A stretch of 30,138 nt of DNA, taken from an uncultured Verrucomicrobiales bacterium (GTDB taxonomy: Bacteria; Verrucomicrobiota; Verrucomicrobiae; Limisphaerales; CANJSG01). Positions within the stretch are counted from its first letter, which is position 1. Every line of letters starts with the position of its first letter. The notes beneath the pieces are model-generated. The model was given only the letters and a program-made list of their open reading frames with translations. It was not told the DNA's origin and made no database searches. Below are positions 14,958 through 23,182 of the stretch, piece after piece. The translations under genes were made by a program, and so were the position numbers. The stretch lies in contig CAMLMI010000011.1 of NCBI GenBank assembly GCA_946480965.1, positions 1-30,138 of the forward strand. Reading direction: 5' to 3'.

Positions 14958-15524
14958 TCACTTGCTGCCCGGCTTCACGGCGGGCGTGCCGACCATATCA
15001 GGCGGCAGATTCGCAGGATCGAACGCCTCCACTGTCAGGGCCAAGAGGCTCAGGGTCGGCACTCCGAGGTTCACCGCGCCGTTGGAACGGTCCACCACCA
15101 TGCCCACGCCCACGACAGTGCCTTGGTTGGCCCGCACGATGTCCATCGTCTCCTGGACCCGACCGCCCTTCGTGACCACGTCCTCGACGACGAGGATCTT
15201 CTCGCCCGGCGCGATCTTGAATCCGCGCCGCAGCACCAGCTTGCCCTCTTCCTTTTCCACAAAGATGAAGCGCAGCCCGAGCTGGCGGGCCACTTCCTGG
15301 CCGATGACCAATCCACCCATCGCGGGCGCGACGACGGTGACGGCTCCTAGCGGTCGGAGCTTGGCGGCAAGCGCGGCTCCGAGACGCTCGACGATCGGCA
15401 TCTGCTGGAGCGCGAGGGCGCATTGGAAGAACTGGCGGCTGTGCAAACCGCTGCGGAGGACGAAGTGCCCTTCCAAGAGGGCACCGGTGTCGCGGAAAAC
15501 CTGGAGAACTTCGGCGTCGGTCAT
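14958..15524 (-). CDS. pyrE: Orotate phosphoribosyltransferase
   Basis: A 188-residue type I phosphoribosyltransferase that joins orotate to PRPP to make OMP in pyrimidine synthesis. The N-terminal hood reads GHFVLRSGLHSRQFFQC, VVAPAMGGLVIGQEVAR gives the loop before the sheet, VEKEEGKLVLRRGF the flexible loop, and ILVVEDVVTKGGRV the PRPP-binding motif with its paired acidic residues. Length is close to the family norm (about 180-215). ATG 15524 gives the usual start MTDAEVLQVFRDTGALLEGH; a further ATG at 15560 would add 12 atypical residues. It lies 48 bases after the carbonic anhydrase stop and 131 before folE2 on the same strand. Carbonic anhydrase can supply bicarbonate for carbamoyl phosphate and so pyrimidines, a possible but unproven link. 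Confidence 0.95.
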   Translation of the reverse strand: MTDAEVLQVFRDTGALLEGHFVLRSGLHSRQFFQCALALQQMPIVERLGAALAAKLRPLGAVTVVAPAMGGLVIGQEVARQLGLRFIFVEKEEGKLVLRRGFKIAPGEKILVVEDVVTKGGRVQETMDIVRANQGTVVGVGMVVDRSNGAVNLGVPTLSLLALTVEAFDPANLPPDMVGTPAVKPGSK

Positions 15525-15572
15525 GGCGGCCAGTTTTGGTCCAGCCCCAGGCCGAATCAAGCCGCCGGACGG

Positions 15573-16484
15573 TCAATGCCCGCGGCTGGCCACCGGATGC
15601 CCCGGCTCGGGCTTCGCGGCCGGAGCCTTGGACGGAGGATGGGGGACCGGTCCCGGGCTGCGGTTCGCCGCTGGGGGCCTGGCTTCCGGCACGCCGGTAT
15701 CGACGTATTTGCCCGCGGAGTGCTCCGCCGCCGGAGCGCGCTGCGCCACGGTGTCCTGCAGCGGCGCGGCCATGATGCGGTCGAACTGCGGGTGCTGGCC
15801 GAGCCAAGCCACCTTGCCCGAGGAAAGATCGTAAACCGCGCCCACCACCTGGGTCTTGCCGGACTTCACGGCGCTTCGGATCTCCTCGCTCTCGGTCAAG
15901 AGCGCCTCGATCTGTCGCCAGACATTGAACTGGATCGCGATGGGCACCGCGTCCTCGGGATCGGGCGTCTCGCCCAGCGCCTTGTGCGCCGCCGGTTTGA
16001 TCAACTGGGCCAGGGCCGCGATGTGCCCGTGCAGCTCCGTGCCCTTGACCACGGCCGTGACCGCGCCGCACCTGGTGTGGCCCATCACGACCAGCACCGG
16101 TGTTCCCAAGTGGCCGACGCCGTATTCGGCCGACGCCATTTCGCTGACGCCGGCGACGTTCCCGGCCACCCGGATGACAAAGATGTCGCCCGAGCCGCGA
16201 TCAAAAATCTGTTCCACCGGCACGCGCGAATCCGAGCACGCCAACACGGTCGCGAGGGGTTCCTGCCCGTCCTTGGCCAGGGCTTCCCGGCGTTCCACGG
16301 TCTGGTTGGGATGCTGGGACTGGCCGTCGGCGTGGCGGACGTTGCCTTCCTTGAGCAGGGCTAGGGTGCTCTGCTGGAGGAGACGCAGGAGCTTTGCGGA
16401 ATCGGCTCCGGAATCCGCGGCGCGGAGACTCTCCAACGGGCTGAATCCGAGGGCGGCGGCGAGAAGGATGGAGGCGGTCTTCAT
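15573..16484 (-). CDS. Exported beta-class carbonic anhydrase
   Basis: A 303-residue zinc enzyme for CO2/bicarbonate interconversion. The beta-class motifs are ACSDSRVPVE (Cys83, Asp85, Arg87), FVIRVAGN and MGHTRCGAV (His136, Cys139), so all zinc ligands and the Asp-Arg dyad are present. Unlike the cytoplasmic Can enzymes, it begins with a signal peptide (MKTASILLAAALGFSP, cleavage near residue 22), so it should act in the periplasm. After the catalytic domain (about 35-240) comes a Pro/Ala-rich tail of about 60 residues, probably disordered. The start at 16484 is set by the signal peptide. It is the first gene before pyrE; ftsZ ends 147 bases upstream on the same strand. Confidence 0.92.
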   Translation of the reverse strand: MKTASILLAAALGFSPLESLRAADSGADSAKLLRLLQQSTLALLKEGNVRHADGQSQHPNQTVERREALAKDGQEPLATVLACSDSRVPVEQIFDRGSGDIFVIRVAGNVAGVSEMASAEYGVGHLGTPVLVVMGHTRCGAVTAVVKGTELHGHIAALAQLIKPAAHKALGETPDPEDAVPIAIQFNVWRQIEALLTESEEIRSAVKSGKTQVVGAVYDLSSGKVAWLGQHPQFDRIMAAPLQDTVAQRAPAAEHSAGKYVDTGVPEARPPAANRSPGPVPHPPSKAPAAKPEPGHPVASRGH

Positions 16485-16590
16485 GGCATGATGCCTCCCC
16501 GATGGAAGGCTTCACCAAGTATCGGCCGCTCCGAGTCCAAGGTTGAGCCCTCCTCGCCCAAGGCTCTCCTGGACAAATTGCGCCCTCGAC

Positions 16591-16607
16591 TTCGCCCGCC
16601 GGGCGAA
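16591..16607. terminator. Hairpin downstream of ftsZ
   Basis: ttcgccc and gggcgaa form a seven-pair stem with a three-base loop, 25 bases beyond the ftsZ stop. There is no T-run after it in the minus direction (a cttttc lies before it), so it is at best a weak end marker for the dcw operon. Confidence 0.3.
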
Positions 16608-16631
16608 AAGCCACACTGCTACCAGCCCGGA

Positions 16632-17930
16632 TCAACTGAGCGACGGCAGATCCACCAGCATGATGTTCCGGCGGATGTAGGTGGGGATGTCCAGATCCTC
16701 GCCGTAGGCCAGGGTGGGCTCCGCATTGTCGAAGCGGCCCTTGGACACCGGCTGGAGGGCCAGCTCGGGCTGCTCGGCGTGGTAGCGCTTGGCTTTGCGG
16801 CGGACGGATGCCGGGGCCTTCTCGAGTTCTCGCTTCTTTTCCTCCGGCAGGAGCACCGGCGGCGGCGCGGTGAAGCGCGACGGCGCCCGGGGCTCCTGCG
16901 GTTCGTCGGCAGCCAACAGCTCCGTCGGCACGATCTCAGGCGGCACCGGCGGCACGCCGTCCAGCACCACGCCCTCTCGCTTCGCGACGATCAGGGTCAC
17001 GGCCAGCTTCCCGGCCATGTCGGCGCTGCACGCCGCGCCCAGAGTGACGTTGGCCTGGTCCGCCGCGCGGCGGATCTGCTCGGAGAGCTTCGTGATCTCG
17101 CCGCGGGTCAGATCCTCCCCGGACTGCACGCTGACGATCACCTCGTCCGCTTCGGCCAAAAGCTTTCCGCCTTCGAGCAACGGATGCTTGAGCAGGCGGT
17201 CGAGGACGATCTGGAGCCGCGCTTCACCGGACGCTTCGGCGTGGGCAAAGGCGCTCTCGGCATGGCGGCCGCGCGTGACCTGGCAGAGCTCCGGCAGGCT
17301 GAGCGGCACGATCCCGCGCCGGTCGATCAACCGGCAGATGCCCCGCACGCCGTGGGCCACGTGCTCGTCGCTGATGCCGTGGACCTCGGGCAGGGTCATG
17401 CTGTCGTTCAGCAGCCTGCTCAACCGGTGGTTCGCCAGCACCAGCACCGTATCGCACTGGACCTTGAAGTCGCGCACGCCCATCGCGGCGAGTTCCAGAC
17501 GACGGCTGCCCGCGAACTCGAACGGCGTCACCACCACGCCGATGGTCAACGCGCCGCTTTCCCGCGCCAGCCGCGCCAACACCGGCCCCGCGCCGGTGCC
17601 GGTGCCGCCGCCCAATCCGGCGACCACGAGGACAATGTCCGATCCGGCGAAGTGTTCGCGCAGCTCCGGCGCGGCTTCCTCGGCCAAGGCCATGCCCAGC
17701 ACGGGATCGGCTCCGGTGCCCATGCCGCGCGTCCGCTGTCGGCCGAGCAACACGGGCGTCGCGTTCCTGGCTGCCGCCAGATCCGTCTGGTCGGAATCCA
17801 CCGCGAAGCTCCGGCCGGGCACGTCCAGCCGGTTCAGCACCTGGATGCCCGCCTTGCCGAGTCCGACGACGGTCAGACGCGGCCCGCTCGATTCGTGGGA
17901 GGAGAGGTTCATGGCAGTTGGGTCCGGCAT
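16632..17930 (-). CDS. ftsZ: Cell division protein FtsZ, divergent
   Basis: A 432-residue tubulin-like GTPase, the scaffold of the division ring. The nucleotide signature GGGTGTG is at 107-113, followed by the family block TIGVVVTPFEFAGSRR. Other parts are unusual: the first glycine loop reads VVGLGKAG (21-28) instead of VGVGGGGGN, and the T7 synergy loop reads GIVPLSLPEL (206-215) where common FtsZ has G-[LI]-I-N-x-D-F-A-D-V, so both aspartates are changed (Ser211, Glu214). A linker (about 330-410) leads to DLDIPTYIRRN (412-422), which matches the C-terminal peptide that binds FtsA; ten extra residues follow. ATG 17930 is 8 bases after the ftsA stop; an ATG at 17912 is the alternative. Last gene of the dcw row. 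Confidence 0.9.
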   Translation of the reverse strand: MPDPTAMNLSSHESSGPRLTVVGLGKAGIQVLNRLDVPGRSFAVDSDQTDLAAARNATPVLLGRQRTRGMGTGADPVLGMALAEEAAPELREHFAGSDIVLVVAGLGGGTGTGAGPVLARLARESGALTIGVVVTPFEFAGSRRLELAAMGVRDFKVQCDTVLVLANHRLSRLLNDSMTLPEVHGISDEHVAHGVRGICRLIDRRGIVPLSLPELCQVTRGRHAESAFAHAEASGEARLQIVLDRLLKHPLLEGGKLLAEADEVIVSVQSGEDLTRGEITKLSEQIRRAADQANVTLGAACSADMAGKLAVTLIVAKREGVVLDGVPPVPPEIVPTELLAADEPQEPRAPSRFTAPPPVLLPEEKKRELEKAPASVRRKAKRYHAEQPELALQPVSKGRFDNAEPTLAYGEDLDIPTYIRRNIMLVDLPSLS

Positions 17931-17938
17931 GGGATCGG

Positions 17939-19168
17939 TCACAGGGAGAATTTGCCGCCGAAGAGATCGCCGAGTTTGCGTGGCAAGGACCGGAAAAGCC
18001 CCGCGCGCTTCGTCTTCGCCTGGAAGGAGCCGAACTTCACCAGCCCGATGGCCGTGGCGAACTCCGGCTGCTCCAGCGCCTGGGAAAGCCCGTTGATGGT
18101 CGTGGTCTGGCCCACCGCCACCGGCAGCCCGAAGACATGGGCCGCGAGGTCGCTGATCCCCGCGATGCGCGCGCCGCCGCCGCAGAGCACGACGCCCGCC
18201 CGCACCTGGGAGAGGATGCGCTGCTTGGCCAGATCGCGCGCGATCAGCTCGAAGATCTCCTCCAGCCGCACGGACATGATCCGGCGCAGGTTCTCGAGGT
18301 TCACGGTCTTCACCGGCATCCCGGCGGAACCGGGCAGGTGGATCGTCTTGCCGCGAACGGAGTCGTCCACCATCGCCGCACCGTGCTCGATCTTCAGCGA
18401 CTCGGCCTGGTTCAGCGGGATCTGGAGCCCGTAGGCGAGATCGTTGGACACATGGTCGCCGCCCACGCCGATGACGCCGGTGTGCTTGATGATGCCCCGG
18501 CAATAGACAGCGTATTCCGTGGTGCCGCCGCCGATGTCCACGACGATGGCGCCCATCTCCTTCTGCTCCGCGTTGAGCAGCGCGAGCGACGAGGCGAGCC
18601 CGGTGAAGGCGACGCCGTCCACGTCGAGCTGCAGCCCCTTCACCACACGGATGGGGTTCTCGATGCGGCTGGCCTTGCCGTGGATCACGTGCATGTCCAC
18701 GTCGATGCGCGACCCGGCCATGTCGCGCGGGTTCGCGACGCCGGCGTGGCCGTCCACGGTGAAGTGCTGGCGGATGGCGTGGAGCACCTGGTGGTCGGGC
18801 GGGATGTTGATCGCCTTGGCGTTGCGGATCACGTCCTGGATGTCCTCCTCGGTGATGAGCCGGTCCACCGAGACGATGGGGTGGGAGCCGCGGTTGTTCA
18901 GGCCGGAGACGTGGTTGCCGGTGATGCCGAGGATGACCGAGCGGATCTCCGCGCCGGAGAGAGCCTCGGCCTCGGTCAGGGCCGCGCGCACGTCCTCGCC
19001 GGCGGCGTCGAGATCCGTGATCTCGCCCTTGCGCACGCCGCGCGACCTGGCCTGGCCCAGCCCCACGATGGTGAGGACGCCGTTCTCGTTGAGTTCGCCG
19101 ACGGCGGCACAGACCTTGGAGGTGCCGATCTCCAGGCCGACGATGATCTGGGGGGTGCGCTCAAACAT
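17939..19168 (-). CDS. ftsA: Cell division protein FtsA
   Basis: A 409-residue actin-like ATPase that ties FtsZ filaments to the membrane. The phosphate-1 loop is VGLEIGTSKVCAAVGEL near residue 9, phosphate-2 is VVDIGGGTTEYAV, and the adenosine loop is VVLCGGGARIAGI near residue 345. The FtsA-specific 1C subdomain lies between them (GEITDLDAAGEDVRAALTEA region). The C-terminus FRSLPRKLGDLFGGKFSL fits the amphipathic membrane-targeting helix. The start at 19168 overlaps the end of ftsQ by 8 bases and ftsZ follows 8 bases downstream, so the three are translated from one message. It has normal length (E. coli 420). The canonical FtsZ tail in the next gene suggests that the FtsA-FtsZ contact is kept (inference). 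Confidence 0.96.
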   Translation of the reverse strand: MFERTPQIIVGLEIGTSKVCAAVGELNENGVLTIVGLGQARSRGVRKGEITDLDAAGEDVRAALTEAEALSGAEIRSVILGITGNHVSGLNNRGSHPIVSVDRLITEEDIQDVIRNAKAINIPPDHQVLHAIRQHFTVDGHAGVANPRDMAGSRIDVDMHVIHGKASRIENPIRVVKGLQLDVDGVAFTGLASSLALLNAEQKEMGAIVVDIGGGTTEYAVYCRGIIKHTGVIGVGGDHVSNDLAYGLQIPLNQAESLKIEHGAAMVDDSVRGKTIHLPGSAGMPVKTVNLENLRRIMSVRLEEIFELIARDLAKQRILSQVRAGVVLCGGGARIAGISDLAAHVFGLPVAVGQTTTINGLSQALEQPEFATAIGLVKFGSFQAKTKRAGLFRSLPRKLGDLFGGKFSL

Positions 19169-20123
19169 GGCGGGGCCGGGTGCGGGTTGGACGGTTGGAA
19201 CGCTGCGGAACGGTCGGGACGTTGCTCGCCTCGACGTAGCGGACGGGGACGTTGTTGGCGATGGACAGGTCGATGGACGACGCGGCCTTGCCATAGGCGG
19301 AAAGCGTGTCGTGGATCTGGCGCCAGCGGCCGAGCTGCTTGGGCAGGTCCTGGGCGTCGAAGAACACCTCGGTGCGCTGCGACGTGATCACGCGGAGCAG
19401 GCCCGGTCGGCCCACGTCGATCTCCGCCAGCTCGACCATTCCGGCCATCGGCGAAGTGTCGAACTCGCGGATCAAATCGAGCGCGGCCACGACCCCCGGC
19501 TGGTCCAGCGTCCGCCCGGAACTGGCGTCCGACAGGGAAAGCCCGGTCAGCACCGGGTAGTTTTCCGGCACGGCCAAGGGCACCGCGCGACGGCTATTGT
19601 CCAGTTCGGGCATCGTCCAACCCGTCGCGTCCACATGGATGACCCGACGCTGCACGCTCCGGTCCGGCATCTGCACGGCTGTCACCAACTGGGCCACCGG
19701 CTCGCGCTCCAGCACCCGGACCTTGAGCGTGTCGGGCAAGACCCGCTCCATCTCCACCCGCTTGATCCACGGCACCAGCTTCAGGTCGCGCTCCACCCGT
19801 GCGAGGTCGAGCGCATAGAGGTTCTGCGCCGGCGACAACTTCATCCACGACCGGATGAGGTCGGGCGAAAGCGCGCCGTCCGTGGCGACCTGCACGTGCT
19901 TCAGCGTGTAAGCTGGGTTCTCGAAGAGCAGGTAGTTGGCGATCGATCCCCCGCCCCGCACCAGGATGAATCCGGCGAAGGCCACGGCGAACACCACGAC
20001 CAGCACGCGGCCGACCACGCGCATCCGGCGCGAACGCACCTGGTCGTTGCTCAGGCGAACGTCGAGGTTCACGTCGCGCGGCACGCGGCGGTTCTGGCGT
20101 TTGCGGCGTTTGAAGAAGTTCAT
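19161..20123 (-). CDS. ftsQ: Cell division protein FtsQ/DivIB
   Basis: A 320-residue bitopic divisome protein that links early and late division proteins. It has a basic cytoplasmic N-terminus (MNFFKRRKRQNRR), one membrane helix at about 36-55 (VVGRVLVVVFAVAFAGFILV), then a POTRA domain at about 72-140 (YTLKHVQVATDGALS through VPWIKRVEMERVLPDTLKVR and VLEREPVA), followed by the beta domain. Pro/Arg/Thr-rich residues end the protein. The start ATG overlaps the ddl stop (ATGA) and its end overlaps ftsA by 8 bases. The assignment rests on topology, POTRA motif and position between ddl and ftsA, the classical place. Confidence 0.93.
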   Translation of the reverse strand: MNFFKRRKRQNRRVPRDVNLDVRLSNDQVRSRRMRVVGRVLVVVFAVAFAGFILVRGGGSIANYLLFENPAYTLKHVQVATDGALSPDLIRSWMKLSPAQNLYALDLARVERDLKLVPWIKRVEMERVLPDTLKVRVLEREPVAQLVTAVQMPDRSVQRRVIHVDATGWTMPELDNSRRAVPLAVPENYPVLTGLSLSDASSGRTLDQPGVVAALDLIREFDTSPMAGMVELAEIDVGRPGLLRVITSQRTEVFFDAQDLPKQLGRWRQIHDTLSAYGKAASSIDLSIANNVPVRYVEASNVPTVPQRSNRPTRTRPRHV

Positions 20124-21040
20124 CGGGTGGAAACGGGTTGGGCACCGCGACGCAGGGCAAGATCGACCATGCGTTGGCAGAGCTGCGGGTAATCGATCCC
20201 GGCGGCGGCGGCGGCCTTCGGCAACAGGCTCGTCTCGGTCATGCCGGGCAGCGTGTTGACCTCCAGCACCACGGGCGAACCGTCGGCCGCGACCATCACG
20301 TCCACGCGCGCGTAGTCGCGTCCGCCCACAGCGCGGAAGGCTCCGAGCCCGGCGGCCTGGATGGCGCGGGTGGTCGCTTCGTCGAACGGCGCGGGACAGA
20401 GATACTCGGTCGCTCCGGCGGTGTATTTGTTCTGGTAGTCGTAGTTCCCCTTCTTGGGACGAACTTCGACCACGGGCAACGCGCGCCCATCGAGGATGCC
20501 GACGGTGGTTTCGCGTCCAACGACCTTGGCCTCCATCAACGCCTCGGTGTCGTGCTGCAACACTCCGGCCAACTCGGGCCCCATGCCGGACTCTTCGTCG
20601 AGGAAATACAGCCCCACGCTGGAGCCCTGCCGCACCGGCTTCATCACGGTGGGCGGCTTCAGCCCGGCGGGCCAGGCGGTCGTGCCCTTGTGCAGCACCG
20701 CGAAGGGCGAGGTCGGCACGCCGTCGCGCAGACAGGCGAGCTTGGTCAGCACCTTGTCGAAGGCGATGCGGCTCGAGACCGCGTCGCAACCCGTGTAGGG
20801 CACGCCCAAATGATCGAGTTCGTTCTGCACCAGGCCGTCCTCGCCGTAGGTGCCGTGGAGCGCCAGGAAGACGACGTCGGTGCCGGCGGGCAGCTCCAGC
20901 CGACCGGGCACGGGATCGATCTCCGTGACGACGTGGCCGAGCGAACGCAGCGCCTTGGCCACGGCGGCTCCGGTGCGGAGCGAAACCTCGCGTTCGGCCG
21001 AAGGGCCTCCGCGAAACACGGCGATGTTCAGAACGCTCAT
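20120..21040 (-). CDS. ddl: D-alanine--D-alanine ligase
   Basis: A 306-residue ATP-grasp enzyme that joins two D-alanines for the peptidoglycan stem peptide. The N-terminal FRGGPSAEREVSLRTG corresponds to the GGxSxEREVSL signature, ALHGTYGEDGLVQNELD gives the ligand-binding loop, MKPVRQGSSVGLY the ATP-binding hinge, and VLEVNTLPGMTETSLLPKAA the metal and substrate region with Glu and Asn. KGNYDYQNKYTAG is the omega loop with the Tyr typical of D-Ala ligases rather than D-lactate ligases. Length equals E. coli DdlB (306). It starts one base after murB ends and shares four bases with ftsQ, so it belongs to the dcw operon. Confidence 0.97.
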   Translation of the reverse strand: MSVLNIAVFRGGPSAEREVSLRTGAAVAKALRSLGHVVTEIDPVPGRLELPAGTDVVFLALHGTYGEDGLVQNELDHLGVPYTGCDAVSSRIAFDKVLTKLACLRDGVPTSPFAVLHKGTTAWPAGLKPPTVMKPVRQGSSVGLYFLDEESGMGPELAGVLQHDTEALMEAKVVGRETTVGILDGRALPVVEVRPKKGNYDYQNKYTAGATEYLCPAPFDEATTRAIQAAGLGAFRAVGGRDYARVDVMVAADGSPVVLEVNTLPGMTETSLLPKAAAAAGIDYPQLCQRMVDLALRRGAQPVSTR

Positions 21041-21041
21041 C

Positions 21042-21986
21042 TCAGTCTTCTCCCAAAATCTCCACCTCGGTGTGCAGCTCCAGGCCGCGCTCGTTCCGGG
21101 CGCACGTCTTGATCTTCTCGATCAAGGCCAGCACGTCGCGCGCGGTGGCGTCGCCGAGGTTCACGATGAAATTGCCGTGCACGCCCGAGACCATCGCGCC
21201 GCCGACGCGCGTGCCCTTGAGGCCGAGCTCCTCGACCAGCTTGCCGGTCGGGATGACGGGCGTGTTCTTGAAGGTGCAGCCCGCGCTCGGTTGCGGCGGC
21301 TGGCTGGTCCAGCGCTTGGTGTTGAACTGGTCCATGCGCGCGCGGATGGCCTCGGGCGTCGCGGGCTGGCCAACAAAGACCGCGCCGAGCGCGATGTGGG
21401 TCTTCAGCAAAGGACAGCACCGATACTCCACCGCGACTTCGGCCACCGGCAGCTCCGTCACCTCGCCCACGCGGTTCATGAAGCGGAGCCGCTCGACGAA
21501 CTGGAAAGTCTCCGCGCCCATCGCCCCGGCGTTCATGCGGAGCGCGCCGCCAACGCTGCCGGGAATGCCTTCGAGAAACTCCAAGCCGGTCAAACCGGCC
21601 TTGCGCGCTTCGTTCGATACCGCCTTCAACCGCGCGCCCGCGCCGCAGCGCAGCCGCGTGCCGTCCACCGCGATGCGGCTCAGACCTTCGTGCGCCAGCG
21701 ACACGACCACGCCCCGCACCCCGCCGTCGCGCACGACGAGGTTCGAACCCCGGCCCAGCAACGTCACGGGCAGGCCGTGTTCCGCACCCCAGGCCAGCAC
21801 GCGCGCCAGATCGGTTTCGCTCTGCGGCTCGACGAAGAGATCGGCCGGTCCGCCGACGCGCAGCGTGGTGCGCTTGGCCAGCGGTTCACGCGCGCGAACG
21901 ACCGTGCCCGGAGCCAGGCGCGCGGCGAGATCTTCCGCGCGGGCGGCCAGCCGGTCTTCGTTCGGCGATGTTTCCACCGGGTTCAT
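21042..21986 (-). CDS. murB: UDP-N-acetylenolpyruvoylglucosamine reductase
   Basis: A 314-residue FAD enzyme that reduces UDP-GlcNAc-enolpyruvate to UDP-MurNAc with NADPH. KRTTLRVGGPADLFVEP and TLLGRGSNLVVRDGGVRGVV are the FAD-binding loops. GLEFLEGIPGSVGGALRMNAGA is the pyrophosphate region, YRCCPL follows the tyrosine loop, and SAGCTFKN contains the catalytic serine. The shorter form with this serine motif is the type II MurB. The ATG at 21986 follows the murG stop by two bases; a GTG at 22004 would overlap murG by 16 bases and cannot be excluded. In most dcw clusters of this kind murC precedes murB; here murG does. Confidence 0.96.
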   Translation of the reverse strand: MNPVETSPNEDRLAARAEDLAARLAPGTVVRAREPLAKRTTLRVGGPADLFVEPQSETDLARVLAWGAEHGLPVTLLGRGSNLVVRDGGVRGVVVSLAHEGLSRIAVDGTRLRCGAGARLKAVSNEARKAGLTGLEFLEGIPGSVGGALRMNAGAMGAETFQFVERLRFMNRVGEVTELPVAEVAVEYRCCPLLKTHIALGAVFVGQPATPEAIRARMDQFNTKRWTSQPPQPSAGCTFKNTPVIPTGKLVEELGLKGTRVGGAMVSGVHGNFIVNLGDATARDVLALIEKIKTCARNERGLELHTEVEILGED

Positions 21987-21988
21987 GG

Positions 21989-23182
21989 TCAGGAGGTCGG
22001 ACACAAACGGTTCGAGGACGATTCAGCCGCGCGCGGACTTTCTCGACGCATCGGTTCGGGCACCGACGGGTCGCGCTGGGCCAAGCCCGCCTCGCGGGCG
22101 ATGAAATCGGCGATGGCCTCGGCGGCTCCGGGAAAATGCCAACGGCTGAGCGCGACCTTGGTGGATCCGACCAACGCAGGGTCGTTCGCGATCCGCCCCA
22201 GCAGCACGGCCAGTTCTCCGGGAGAAGTCTTGCCCTGCTCCAGCAGCCAAGCGGCGCCGGTGTCCACGAAGGCCCGGGCATTCACGCGTTGGTGGTCGTC
22301 GGCCGCGACCGGATAGGGGATCAACACGGCGGGCACGCGCATGGCCGCGAGTTCGGCCAGCGACGACGCGCCGGAACGGCTGACGCTCAAGGTGGCCGCA
22401 CCCAGCGCGTATTCCATCTCGCTCAGGAACGGCCGCACCACGGCCTTCAGGCCGAGCCGTTCATAGACTTGCCGCACGTTGTCGGCGTCCGCCGCGCCCG
22501 CCAGATGGATGAACTGCCAGTCGGGCAGCTTCTCCTTCAACAACGGCAGCGCGCCGGTCACGAGCTGGTTGATGCCGGAAGCGCCTTGGCTGCCGCCCAT
22601 GACGAGGAGCGTCGGACGGTTGGGGCGAAGCCCCAAAGTCATGCGGGCGGACTCGGCGTCCATCGCTTCGAACTGCGGCCGCACGGGCATTCCCACCACG
22701 TGGACACGTGGGCCTGCGAGGCGAGGAGCCGTTTCCTGGAAATAGACGAAGGCGTCGTCCACCCAGCGGGCCAGCCAGCGGTTCGCGCGGCCGGGAATGG
22801 TGTTGGACTCGTGCAGGCAGGTCTTCACGCCGAGCCGGTGCGCCGCAAACACGGGAGCCGCGCTGGTGAAGCCGCCCATCGCGAGGGCCGCCACGGGACG
22901 GATGCGGCGGAAGAGCTTCTGCGAAGCCCGATGCGAGCGCAGGAAACCGAGGGCGAAGGCGAGGTAGTTGCGGCCCGACAAACCGACGGCGGGCAAGGTC
23001 ACGACCTCGACGCCGCGCAGCGTGGCGACCGCCTGCTGGTCCACTTCCTTCGGCGAGACCAGCAGCGTGACGGCGGCTCCGCGCAGCAACAGCTGCTCGG
23101 CCACGGCCACCCCGGGAAAGAGGTGTCCGCCCGTGCCACCGCAGGCGATGGCCACCATCGGTCTGGGATTGGGGGTTCGCAT
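21989..23182 (-). CDS. murG: Lipid II synthase MurG
   Basis: A 397-residue GT-B glycosyltransferase of the inner membrane face, adding GlcNAc from UDP-GlcNAc to lipid I to give lipid II. CGGTGGHLFPGVAVAEQL at residue 14 is the first glycine loop. MGGFTSAAPVFAA, HESNTIPGRANRWLA, MGGSQGASGINQLV and SRSGASSLAELAA are the substrate loops; PYPVAADDHQRVNA closes the nucleotide site. The C-terminal 30 residues are longer than in E. coli MurG (355). The start ATG overlaps the ftsW stop by one base (TGATG), which suggests coupled translation. It ends two bases before murB. Confidence 0.96.
   Translation of the reverse strand: MRTPNPRPMVAIACGGTGGHLFPGVAVAEQLLLRGAAVTLLVSPKEVDQQAVATLRGVEVVTLPAVGLSGRNYLAFALGFLRSHRASQKLFRRIRPVAALAMGGFTSAAPVFAAHRLGVKTCLHESNTIPGRANRWLARWVDDAFVYFQETAPRLAGPRVHVVGMPVRPQFEAMDAESARMTLGLRPNRPTLLVMGGSQGASGINQLVTGALPLLKEKLPDWQFIHLAGAADADNVRQVYERLGLKAVVRPFLSEMEYALGAATLSVSRSGASSLAELAAMRVPAVLIPYPVAADDHQRVNARAFVDTGAAWLLEQGKTSPGELAVLLGRIANDPALVGSTKVALSRWHFPGAAEAIADFIAREAGLAQRDPSVPEPMRRESPRAAESSSNRLCPTS

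Noticed and set aside
14077..15834. A 585-codon plus-strand open frame opposite folE2, pyrE and the carbonic anhydrase
   Set aside because: Long antisense frames are expected in high-GC DNA; the three minus-strand genes have clear catalytic motifs and the opposite translation is low-complexity.
21739..21752. A tRNA T-arm-like motif (ggttcgaacccc)
   Set aside because: It lies inside murB, encoding the conserved GRGSNLVV loop on the other strand, and no acceptor or anticodon arm surrounds it.
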